From NCBI RefSeq assembly GCF_019145355.1, contig NZ_JAHSTY010000001.1, positions 806,001 through 870,000 on the forward strand: 64,000 nucleotides of DNA, read 5' to 3'. Positions 1 to 7,336 of this stretch are shown piece after piece. This stretch comes from Pseudomonas azadiae. GTDB lineage: Bacteria; Pseudomonadota; Gammaproteobacteria; Pseudomonadales; Pseudomonadaceae. A model generated the notes under the pieces. That model saw only the letters and a list, made by a program, of their open reading frames with translations, was not told the DNA's origin and did no database searches. Within the stretch, counting starts at the first letter, position 1, and each line of letters starts with the position of its first letter. Made by a program: the position numbers and the translations under genes.

Positions 1-455
1 TGGATTACCACCATGGCAACGGCACCCAGTCGATTTTTTATGCCCGCAATGACGTGCTGTTCACCTCGATCCACGGCCACCCGGAGGCGGAGTTTCCGTT
101 TTTCCTGGGGTATGCGGACGAGCTGGGGGAAGGCGCCGGGGCAGGCTTCAACTTCAACTATCCGCTGGCGGCCGGCACCGGTTGGGAAGCCTGGAGTGCG
201 GCGCTTGAACAAGCCTGTGCAGAGATCGAGCGCTATGGCGCCGACATCGTTGTGGTCTCCCTGGGCGTGGATACGTTCAAGCACGACCCGATTTCGCAAT
301 TCAAGCTCGACAGCCCGGACTACCTGGCCATGGGCGCCCGCATCGCCGGCCTGGGCAAGCCCACGCTGTTCGTGATGGAAGGCGGCTACGCGGTGGAAGA
401 AATCGGCATCAACGCCGTCAACGTTCTCGAAGGTTATGAAGGGGCAGCCCAATGA
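1..455 (+). CDS. Histone-deacetylase-family acetylpolyamine amidohydrolase, C-terminal part
   Basis: The 5' end lies outside the window; reading begins at base 3 and ends with TGA overlapping the next start. The visible 150 residues carry the HDAC-superfamily signatures in order: DYHHGNGT (active-site His pair), SLGVDTFKHDP (zinc-ligand Asp region) and EGGY near the end. The family removes acetyl groups from acetylpolyamines or lysines with a Zn-water mechanism in the cytoplasm. The ATGA overlap with a polyamine-type periplasmic binding protein supports an acetylpolyamine role over a protein deacetylase role, but this is inference from context. The missing N-terminal half would be expected to hold the first catalytic His region. 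Confidence 0.9.
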   Translation, partial: DYHHGNGTQSIFYARNDVLFTSIHGHPEAEFPFFLGYADELGEGAGAGFNFNYPLAAGTGWEAWSAALEQACAEIERYGADIVVVSLGVDTFKHDPISQFKLDSPDYLAMGARIAGLGKPTLFVMEGGYAVEEIGINAVNVLEGYEGAAQ

Positions 456-1543
456 ACATGCTCAAGTCACTCGTGCTCTGCGGGGCCGTTGCCAGTGGCA
501 TGGCCCACGCCGAGGAGAAAACCCTCAAGGTCTATAACTGGTTCGACTACATCACGCCCAAGGCGCTGGAGGACTTCAAGGCGCAGAACCCTGCGATCAA
601 GCTGGTGTACGACATCTTCGATACCAACGAAGCGCTTGAAGCCAAGCTGCTCACCGGCAACGCCGGCTACGACGTGGTGGTGCCGTCCAACGTATTCCTG
701 GCCAAGCAAATTGAAGCCGGGGTGTTCCAACCCCTGGACCGCAGCCAGTTGCCGAACTGGAACCACCTTGACCCCAAGCTGATGAAGCTGATCGAAGCCA
801 ACGACCCCGGCAATAAATTCGCCGTGCCCTACATGTACGGCACCATCCTGATCGGTTTCAACCCGGACAAGGTCAAGGCGGCGCTGGGGGCTGACGCGCC
901 GGTCGACAGCTGGGACCTGATCTTCAAGGAAGAGAACATCAGCAAGCTCAAACAGTGCGGCGTGGCCTTGCTCGATTCGCCCTCGGAAATCCTGCCCCTG
1001 GCGTTGCAACACCTGGGCCTGGACCCCAACAGCAGCAACCCCAAGGACTACGTCAAGGCCGAGGCGCTGTTGATGAAAATCCGCCCTTACATCACCTACT
1101 TCCACTCATCCAAGTACATGGCCGATATCGCCAACGGCGACATTTGCGTGGCCGTCGGTTACTCCGGCAGCTTTTCCCAGGCTGCCAACCGCGCCAAGGA
1201 AGCCAAGAACGGCGTCACCGTCGACATGCGCCTGCCCAAGGAAGGCGCGCCGATCTGGTTCGACATGCTCGCCATCCCCAAGGGGGCCGGCAACCCGCAG
1301 GACGCCTACACCTTTATCAACTACCTGCTGCAGCCGCAGGTGATCGCGCCGATCAGCGATTTTGTCGGTTACCCCAACCCCAACAAGGACGCCACCGAGC
1401 AGGTTGACCCATCGATTCGCAACAACCCCAACCTGTACCCCACCGAGGCAGCCATGGCCACGCTCTATACCCTCAAGCCCCTGGGCCGTGATGCCGAACG
1501 CGCGCGCACGCGGGCCTGGACGAAGATCAAGTCGGGCAGATAA
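452..1543 (+). CDS. Polyamine ABC transporter periplasmic substrate-binding protein (PotF/SpuD type)
   Basis: A 363-residue exported binding protein. It has a cleavable signal peptide (about residues 1-20, ending AHA), then EEKTLKVYNWFDYI, the usual start of PotF/SpuD/SpuE mature proteins. YDVVVPSNVFL and a later VGYSGSF segment match the polyamine-binding family. Length is normal. Its ATG overlaps the stop of the amidohydrolase (ATGA), so the two are translationally coupled and likely act together in uptake and deacetylation of (acetyl)polyamines. No permease or ATPase gene follows; the partner ABC genes must lie elsewhere or upstream. Putrescine versus spermidine versus acetylated ligand cannot be decided from what is visible. 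Confidence 0.92.
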   Translation: MNMLKSLVLCGAVASGMAHAEEKTLKVYNWFDYITPKALEDFKAQNPAIKLVYDIFDTNEALEAKLLTGNAGYDVVVPSNVFLAKQIEAGVFQPLDRSQLPNWNHLDPKLMKLIEANDPGNKFAVPYMYGTILIGFNPDKVKAALGADAPVDSWDLIFKEENISKLKQCGVALLDSPSEILPLALQHLGLDPNSSNPKDYVKAEALLMKIRPYITYFHSSKYMADIANGDICVAVGYSGSFSQAANRAKEAKNGVTVDMRLPKEGAPIWFDMLAIPKGAGNPQDAYTFINYLLQPQVIAPISDFVGYPNPNKDATEQVDPSIRNNPNLYPTEAAMATLYTLKPLGRDAERARTRAWTKIKSGR

Positions 1544-1564
1544 GTACCGCCGGGGCTCGACAGC

Positions 1565-1701
1565 TTGTAGTGAGCGGGCTTGCCCCGCGCTGGGTGGCGA
1601 AGCCGCCCCAAACCAGGCGACGCGGTTTTAATCTGGCATTCGGTGGTGTCTTTATTGGGGCTGCTACGCAGCCCAGCGCGGGGCAAGCCCGCTCACTACA
1701 A
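1565..1701. repeat. REP doublet, family B (GTAGTGAGCGGGCTTGCCCCGCG)
   Basis: Two inverted REP units (TTGTAGTGAGCGGGCTTGCC and its reverse complement) separated by a short AT-richer centre form a REPIN-like pair between two convergent genes. The same family recurs at 21302-21451, 34935-35070 and, shortened, at 37199-37230. No transposase is encoded here; such units are mobilised in trans by RAYT proteins. Confidence 0.9.
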
Positions 1702-1753
1702 GGTTGCGTTGATACGGCTGGGTCAGTGGAGCACTGAGGACCCTGCCGCACGC

Positions 1754-3214
1754 TCAATCCCCTGCCTGCGACAACGGCCTGGCCACGCTCTCCAGCGCCT
1801 GGCGCTCCGCCGCAACGCCCCAGATCGCTTGCACCAGCGCCGCGCCGCACATCAGCGCTGCCCCGAACAGGTACCCGATCAACAGACTCCCGCGCTGCTG
1901 CGTCTGGATCAACTGCCCAAACAATGTCGGCCCGATGATCCCGCCCAGCCCGGTGCCGAACGCGTAGAACACCGCAATGGCCAGCGCGCGGATTTCCAGC
2001 GGGAACGTCTCGGCCACGGTCAGGTACGCCGAGCTGGCCGCCGCCGAGGCGAAAAAGAAGATAACCATCCACGCCACCGCCTGCTGGGTCACATCGAACC
2101 AGCCTTGCTGGAAGGCGTAACCGCTCAACGCCAGCAACACGCCGGAGATCGCGTAGGTGGAGCTGATCATGATGCGGCGGCCGATCACATCGAATAGCCG
2201 TCCCAACAGCAGCGGGCCGCAGAAGTTGCCGAGGGCCAGCGGCAGGACGTACCAGCCGACTTTCTCGGCGGGCACTTGGTAGAAGTCGGTGAGCACCAAG
2301 GCGTAGGTGAAGAAGATGGCGTTGTAGAAGAACGCCTGGGCGGTGAGCAGGGTCATGCCCACGAGGGCGCGGCGGCGGAAGCTGACGAACAGGGTATGGA
2401 AGATTTCGCGCAACGGCGTGTGGTCGCGGGCATGCAGGCGCAAGGGAGGGCTGCTGACGGCGGGCAGGTCATGGCCCTGTACGCGCAGGCCGGTTTCGAT
2501 GCCTTCGACGATGCGGCGCGCTTCGTCGTGCCGGCCGTGGATCAGCAGCCAGCGCGGGCTTTCCGGCAGCCATAGGCGCATGATCAGGATGATCAGGCCC
2601 AGCGCCGCACCGATGCCGAAGCACAGGCGCCAGCCGAGGTCGCCGCCGACCACGTGCGGGTCGAGCAGCACAATGGCACCGCCGGCGCCGAGCGCCGCAC
2701 CGAGCCAGAACGTGCCGTTGATGGTCAGGTCGACCCAGCCGCGATAACGCGCGGGGGTGAACTCCTGGATGGTCGAGTTGATCGCGGTGTATTCGCCGCC
2801 GATGCCCATGCCGGTGAGGAAGCGGAACAGCAGGAAAGTTTCCAGATTGAAGGAAAACGCGGTGGCCGCCGTGGCGCCGATGTAGAGCCACAAGGTGATG
2901 AAGAACAACTTGCGCCGGCCCAGGCGGTCGGTGAGCCAGCCAAACAGCAAGGCACCGAGTACGGCGCCGGCAATGTACACACCGCCGGCCAGGCCGATGT
3001 CGAAGTTACTCATCTGCAGGCCTGGGCTGTCTTTCAGCGCGCCGGACACCGAACCGGCCAGGGTCACCTCCAGACCGTCGAGCAGCCAGGTAATGCCCAA
3101 AGCAAATACCAGCAGCGTATGAAATCGGCCCCAAGGCAGCCGGTCCAAGCGCGCAGGCAGGTCGGTTTCGAAGACCGCGCCGGGCGTTTGGGTGTGAAGC
3201 TGCTGATTGATCAT
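1754..3214 (-). CDS. MFS transporter, sugar-porter/MHS-like
   Basis: A 486-residue membrane protein with about 12 hydrophobic segments. The loop 2-3 signature GWLTDRLGRRKLFF and the loop 8-9 repeat GRLFDVIGRRIMI identify the major facilitator superfamily; RFLTGMGIGGEYTAI and LPESPRWLLIHGR are typical of sugar/organic-acid porters. The ATG start follows GAGGAC at about eight bases. It stands alone between a REP doublet and the divergent protease gene; no regulator is adjacent, so the substrate cannot be predicted. A polar N-terminal tail of about 30 residues precedes the first membrane segment. Confidence 0.9.
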   Translation of the reverse strand: MINQQLHTQTPGAVFETDLPARLDRLPWGRFHTLLVFALGITWLLDGLEVTLAGSVSGALKDSPGLQMSNFDIGLAGGVYIAGAVLGALLFGWLTDRLGRRKLFFITLWLYIGATAATAFSFNLETFLLFRFLTGMGIGGEYTAINSTIQEFTPARYRGWVDLTINGTFWLGAALGAGGAIVLLDPHVVGGDLGWRLCFGIGAALGLIILIMRLWLPESPRWLLIHGRHDEARRIVEGIETGLRVQGHDLPAVSSPPLRLHARDHTPLREIFHTLFVSFRRRALVGMTLLTAQAFFYNAIFFTYALVLTDFYQVPAEKVGWYVLPLALGNFCGPLLLGRLFDVIGRRIMISSTYAISGVLLALSGYAFQQGWFDVTQQAVAWMVIFFFASAAASSAYLTVAETFPLEIRALAIAVFYAFGTGLGGIIGPTLFGQLIQTQQRGSLLIGYLFGAALMCGAALVQAIWGVAAERQALESVARPLSQAGD

Positions 3215-3288
3215 CGCGGCGTCCTCGTCCTATGAAGCGCGTTATGAGTTAGGAGTGGGCGCCGGGAACGGAGTTCAACTACTGAGTG

Positions 3289-3398
3289 TGTGGGAGCTGT
3301 CGAGCTTTAGCGCGGCAGCGAAAGCGGTGGGTCAGGCGAAGAAAATGCCAGCAGTGCCGCCGCCTTCGCAGCCTCGCTGGGGCTCGACAGCTCCCACA
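3289..3398. repeat. REPIN, family C (GTGGGAGCTGTCGAGC)
   Basis: TGTGGGAGCTGTCGAGCTT at the left end and GGGGCTCGACAGCTCCCACA at the right end are inverted, with an inner pair of GC-rich arms around AAAGCGGTGGGTCAG. A lone half unit (CTGTGGGAGCTGTTGG) follows near 3466-3482, and a decayed centre fragment lies near 5370-5400. With this repeat the 350-base gap before the protease holds no convincing gene. Confidence 0.88.
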
Positions 3399-3563
3399 GT
3401 TGAGCTGCGCTGCTGTAGAGATCGTGTTCGCGGGCACAACCGAGATCCAGCCGACACCGCGAATCCCTGTGGGAGCTGTTGGTTGCGATGGCATTCCCAT
3501 CCTCTGAACGAAGCGCCTGTTCTCGCAGTCCGAACACCATCACCCCGGCCAAGAGCCTGCACC

Positions 3564-5330
3564 ATGCCCCTACGCCCCGCTGTCCTCGCAACCTTCTTCA
3601 CCCTGGCCGCCAGCACCAGCGCGGTCGCCCAGGAGCCCTTGCGCCTGGAAAATCTGAAACGCTGCGGCGACCTGTTGGAAAACCGCCTGCAGGACTGGTG
3701 CCTGAAGGTTGGCGGGTTGGGCGCTGCAACGCCGCAACTGAAACTGGCCGGCAAGGCGCTGCCGCCGGACGCGCTGCAACGCGACGGCAATCAGTTGCGC
3801 CTGCGCCTGGACAGCACGCTGCACCCAAGCGGCCCGCTCTGGCTCGAAGACGGCGCCCGCCGCAGCAACGCGGCCTGGCTGACCCTGCGCAACAGCCATG
3901 TCGTCGCCGCTAAGCCGAGCGAAGTGGCGAAGAACATGGACGGCCTGACCACCTACGTCGACCTGGTCAGCGTGCTGATCGAAGAGGACCACGATGGTCG
4001 CCAGGAAGCCGAGCGCCTGGCCCACAAATACGGGGCCACGGTGGTCGGCAGTATCGCACCGTTGAACCTGTTTCAACTGCGCCTGCCGGCCAAGGATCTG
4101 GTTGAGCGTGATGCGCTGGTGCTGCGCCTGGGCAGTGAAACCAGCGTGGATGCGGTGGTGATTGAAGAGTCGGCCGCCGAAGAATCCGAGCAAGCCGCGC
4201 CCCGCCCGGAGGCGCCGAGCAAACCCGCGGCGGATTCTGACGAATGGGCGGCCAACCGCTTTCTCGATGCAGTGACCTACTACCAGCGCCGGCTTCCCGG
4301 GCGGCACACACCGATTGTGCCGCAGCCGGTGCGGGTGGGCGTGATCGAGCGCGGTGTGGATTTCGACACGGCGGATTTTGCTGATTACCTGGGCAGCTGT
4401 GCGCCCCAGCGCACCTGTGTCTACGCACGGGATACGCGGGAGCCTGACGGGCATGGCACTACCGTGGCCGGGATCCTGGCGGCAAAGTGGGACGATGGCG
4501 GCAACACCGGTTTCCTGCGTGGGCTGGATAAGGCCAGCGGTGGTTTCGATGTGATTGTCGACCGCAATTCCGACGCCGGCATCACGGCCAATATCGCGGC
4601 ATCGGTCAACCTGGTGGAGGACGGTGTGCGGGTGCTCAATTGGAGCTGGGGGATCCATCGCGTCGGCGCCAAGGACGTCTACGGCGATGAGGTGGATTCA
4701 CTGCTGCGCTCGGGTATCGCCATGAGCGGGTATGAGGAGTTGCTGGAGGAGTTTTTCCTGTGGCTGCGCAAGGAGCATCCGGACGTGATCGTGGTGAACT
4801 CAGCAGGCAACGGCTCGGCGTTTTCCGGCACGGATGACTATCGCCTGCCCTCCTCCTTTATCACCGAGCAATTGCTGGTGGTTGGCGGGCACCAGCGCAG
4901 TGAACGCGAAGGGGTCGCCGTTGATGAGCCGGCCTATGCAGTCACCCGCAGTTCTTCGAACGTGGACATGCGCGTGGACATCACGGCTGCGGCCTGCGCG
5001 CACGCGTCTACGGCAAAGGCGGGTGAGGAAGGCGCGGTGCATTGCGGCACGTCCTACGCCACGCCGATGGTGGCGGGGTTGCTGGCAGCGATGCTGTCGA
5101 TCAACCCGCAGCTTCAGCCCGAGCAATTGCGCATGTTGCTGCGCCGCAGTGCCATGAGTATCGGCGACAACAATGACTTCGAACGCAGCGACGCGCAGGA
5201 CCTGACCGCGCCGATTCTGCCGTCGGAGCGCAATTACCAGCTCAACGACAAGGACGTAGGCCGTTCGGCGCGGCTGGACATGCAGAAGGCGTTGGACCTG
5301 GCGGTGCAGAGCCGCACGCGCGTGCGATGA
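3564..5330 (+). CDS. Exported S8-family (subtilisin-like) serine peptidase with atypical acidic residue
   Basis: A protein of 588 residues from the ATG that begins a clear signal peptide (MPLRPAVLATFF...AVAQ). The open frame extends upstream through the REPIN, but that part looks non-coding, so this start is preferred. An N-terminal region of about 220 residues may be a propeptide or inhibitor-like domain, followed by the S8 domain: HGTTVAGI (His297), VVNSAGNGS (oxyanion Asn416) and GTSYATPMVAG (Ser497). The position that is normally the catalytic Asp in D-[ST]-G reads VIERGVDF, that is Glu262-Arg-Gly. So the triad appears as Glu/His/Ser, or a nearby Asp substitutes. It may be an active periplasmic or secreted protease or a degenerate one; the other two residues are intact. 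Confidence 0.85.
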   Translation: MPLRPAVLATFFTLAASTSAVAQEPLRLENLKRCGDLLENRLQDWCLKVGGLGAATPQLKLAGKALPPDALQRDGNQLRLRLDSTLHPSGPLWLEDGARRSNAAWLTLRNSHVVAAKPSEVAKNMDGLTTYVDLVSVLIEEDHDGRQEAERLAHKYGATVVGSIAPLNLFQLRLPAKDLVERDALVLRLGSETSVDAVVIEESAAEESEQAAPRPEAPSKPAADSDEWAANRFLDAVTYYQRRLPGRHTPIVPQPVRVGVIERGVDFDTADFADYLGSCAPQRTCVYARDTREPDGHGTTVAGILAAKWDDGGNTGFLRGLDKASGGFDVIVDRNSDAGITANIAASVNLVEDGVRVLNWSWGIHRVGAKDVYGDEVDSLLRSGIAMSGYEELLEEFFLWLRKEHPDVIVVNSAGNGSAFSGTDDYRLPSSFITEQLLVVGGHQRSEREGVAVDEPAYAVTRSSSNVDMRVDITAAACAHASTAKAGEEGAVHCGTSYATPMVAGLLAAMLSINPQLQPEQLRMLLRRSAMSIGDNNDFERSDAQDLTAPILPSERNYQLNDKDVGRSARLDMQKALDLAVQSRTRVR

Positions 5331-5402
5331 GGCGGGCCTCAGCCATGCATTGGCAAGGCCACCCGAACACCAGCAGTGCCGCCGCCTTCGCGGCAGCCCC
5401 GG

Positions 5403-6029
5403 TCATTTGGCAAACGCATACTCCCCGCCCTGCTCCACCGCCTTGCGATACGCAGGCCGTGCCTGGAACCTTTGCACCCACGCCGCCAGGTTCGGATAAG
5501 CCTGCAACTTGCCTTGGGCCCCGGCCACTTCGCCGATAAAGCTCATCTGGATATCCGCACCGCTCAACTCATCGCCGAGCAGGTACGGCGTCTGCCCCAG
5601 CACGTCGTTGAGGTAACCCAAATAATTGGCCACTTCCGACTCGATACGCGGGTGCAGCGGCGCACCTGCATCACCGAGGCGGCCGACATAAAGATTGAGC
5701 ATCAACGGCAGCATGGCCGAGCCTTCGGCGAAGTGCAGCCACTGCACGTACGTATCGTAGGCCGCGCTGGCCGGATCCGGTTGCAGGCGGCCCTGGCCGT
5801 GCCGGCGGATCAGGTAGTCGATGATGGCGGCGGATTCGATCAGCACTTGGCCGCCGTCTTCGATCACCGGGGATTTGCCCAGCGGGTGAATGGCCTTGAG
5901 CTCAGGCGGCGCAAGGTTGGTTTTGGGGTCGCGCTGGTAGCGCTTGATCTCGTAGGGCAGGCCAAGTTCTTCGAGCAGCCACAGGATGCGCTGCGAGCGT
6001 GAGTTGTTGAGGTGGTGGACGATGATCAT
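5403..6029 (-). CDS. Glutathione S-transferase family protein
   Basis: A 208-residue protein with the two-domain GST layout. The thioredoxin-like N domain is MIIVHHLNNSRSQRILWLLEELGLPYEI, with the SR/SQR segment at the glutathione site, and then GKSPVIEDGG and the ESAAIIDYL motif that grips the gamma-glutamyl part. The all-helical C domain contains GDELSGADIQMSF, the usual N-cap/hydrophobic staple motif. Length is standard. It lies 66 bases downstream of a TetR gene on the same strand and may be cotranscribed with it, suggesting a detoxification unit. The exact substrate is unknown. Confidence 0.93.
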   Translation of the reverse strand: MIIVHHLNNSRSQRILWLLEELGLPYEIKRYQRDPKTNLAPPELKAIHPLGKSPVIEDGGQVLIESAAIIDYLIRRHGQGRLQPDPASAAYDTYVQWLHFAEGSAMLPLMLNLYVGRLGDAGAPLHPRIESEVANYLGYLNDVLGQTPYLLGDELSGADIQMSFIGEVAGAQGKLQAYPNLAAWVQRFQARPAYRKAVEQGGEYAFAK

Positions 6030-6095
6030 GGCTTGCTCCGGGAAAGGGGGTCCTGGAAGAGACTACGCCAGCGCCCGGGAGTGCCGATATTAAAT

Positions 6096-6719
6096 TTATG
6101 CAGACGTCTGGCTGATCGAGGCCCATGCCGCCTGCGCCAGCAACGGCGCGTACTCGTTCGGGCTTTTCTTGACCCGGCCAGACAACCATGCCCGGGCGTA
6201 GCTCTCCGCCGCGCCGATGATCAGCGACAGCAAAAGCTCGGCGGGAACATGACTGAACGCCGCTCGGCGCCCTTCGTCGCTCATCCACTCGGTCAATTGC
6301 CGATTGCGCTGTTTATTGCGGCTGAGCAACTCGTCCTTGAACGGGCCATTGGCCACGGCGAAACGGCTCTGGAACACAAACCGCGCCCATTCGGGTTGCG
6401 CGTCGACCCACTCCACGTAACTGCGCACCAGGGCTTCCACGCCCGCCTGGGCAGTCTGCGCCTGCTGCAAGTAGCGCTCTCGCAGGGCGGCCTGGTCCTC
6501 CAGCGCGGCAAAGAACAGCGCGGCGACAATGCCTTCCTTGTTGCCGAAATGGTGGTAGATAGCGCCCACGCTGGTCTCGCACCGCGCGCGGATGGTTTCG
6601 ATATTGGTGGCTTCGATCCCCACTTCGTTAAAGCAGGCCAGGGCCTCGCGCAGGATGCTGCGCTTGAGGTCGCTGCGCCGGCCCGGGAAGGAACGCTCGA
6701 TCAGATCAGGTGCGTGCAT
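6096..6719 (-). CDS. TetR/AcrR family transcriptional regulator
   Basis: A 207-residue regulator. The N-terminal helix-turn-helix reads SILREALACFNEVGIEATNIETI...CETSVGAIYHHFGNKEGIVAALF, classical TetR. The preferred start is the ATG giving MHAPDLIERS; an upstream ATG at 6776 would add 19 residues of poor coding character and run towards the promoter. The C-terminal ligand domain has no recognisable specificity. It is divergent from a hotdog-fold gene across a 135-base gap that holds two near-identical palindromes, so it probably represses that gene and itself. The GST gene follows in the same direction. Confidence 0.9.
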   Translation of the reverse strand: MHAPDLIERSFPGRRSDLKRSILREALACFNEVGIEATNIETIRARCETSVGAIYHHFGNKEGIVAALFFAALEDQAALRERYLQQAQTAQAGVEALVRSYVEWVDAQPEWARFVFQSRFAVANGPFKDELLSRNKQRNRQLTEWMSDEGRRAAFSHVPAELLLSLIIGAAESYARAWLSGRVKKSPNEYAPLLAQAAWASISQTSA

Positions 6720-6798
6720 GAAGTGGCTCGCCAAATGGACGCAGTCTAAAGCCACGGCAGCCCGTAGAGAAGACATGGCTTGACACCCCCGGAATATA

Positions 6799-6831
6799 CG
6801 GAATATTGTTCCGCTACAGAATATTATTCTG
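6799..6831. promoter_or_regulatory. Tandem palindromic operators for the divergent TetR regulator
   Basis: Two 15-base inverted repeats, CGGAATATTGTTCCG (6799-6813) and CAGAATATTATTCTG (6817-6831), share the frame C-R-GAAT-ATT-(A/G)TTC-Y-G and start 18 bases apart. They sit in the AT-rich gap between the TetR gene and the hotdog gene, 24 bases before the latter's ATG. The palindromes are seen directly; assigning them to this TetR protein is inference from position. Confidence 0.7.
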
Positions 6832-6854
6832 TTAACCCATTATGAGGATATTCC

Positions 6855-7295
6855 ATGAGTCAGGCTCTCAGCATGTTCAATAGCGTCGGTGCGTCTGCGT
6901 TCAGCAACCTGGCGTGCCAGATGGCGCCCTACTTCAGTACCATCAGCCCCACCATCACCGAGTTGCGCCCCGGGCACGCCGTGGTCGAAGTGCCGTTTCG
7001 CAAGGAAATCACCAACCACCTGGCCTCCGTGCACGCCATCGCCTTGTGCAACGCGGCCGAGCTTGCGGGCGGGATGATGACCGACGCCTCCATCCCCGCA
7101 GGCGCCAAATGGATCCCCAAGGGCATGACCGTGGAGTACCTGGCCAAGGCCAAGTCGAACATCCGCGCCGTGGCGGATGGCAGTGGCATTGATTGGGAAA
7201 CCGCCGGGGACAAGATCGTGCCGGTAGCTATCTTCGATGAAGGCGAAGTGAAGGTGTTCACCGCGAAGATCACCATGAATGTGAAAACCGCCTGA
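6855..7295 (+). CDS. Hotdog-fold thioesterase-like protein (DUF4442/PaaI-like)
   Basis: A 146-residue single-domain protein resembling the hotdog-fold DUF4442 group. It has a long central helix region (NHLASVHAIALCNAAELAGGMMTDASIP) followed by strands such as MTVEYLAKAKSNIRAV and VKVFTAKITMNVK. This helix-then-sheet pattern, with a conserved N-H-x-x-S-x-H segment, fits acyl-CoA thioesterase-like folds. Translation starts at ATG after GAGGATATTCC. It is divergent from and probably repressed by the TetR gene through twin operators. The acyl substrate is unknown. Confidence 0.8.
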   Translation: MSQALSMFNSVGASAFSNLACQMAPYFSTISPTITELRPGHAVVEVPFRKEITNHLASVHAIALCNAAELAGGMMTDASIPAGAKWIPKGMTVEYLAKAKSNIRAVADGSGIDWETAGDKIVPVAIFDEGEVKVFTAKITMNVKTA

Positions 7296-7336
7296 GCCTG
7301 ATCGGCAGGCGCGAGCCCCGCCGAGCCTTGTTGCCC

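Noticed and set aside
3207..3563. Upstream extension of the protease reading frame
   Set aside because: It runs through a REPIN and lacks a start with ribosome site; the ATG at 3564 begins a clean signal peptide.
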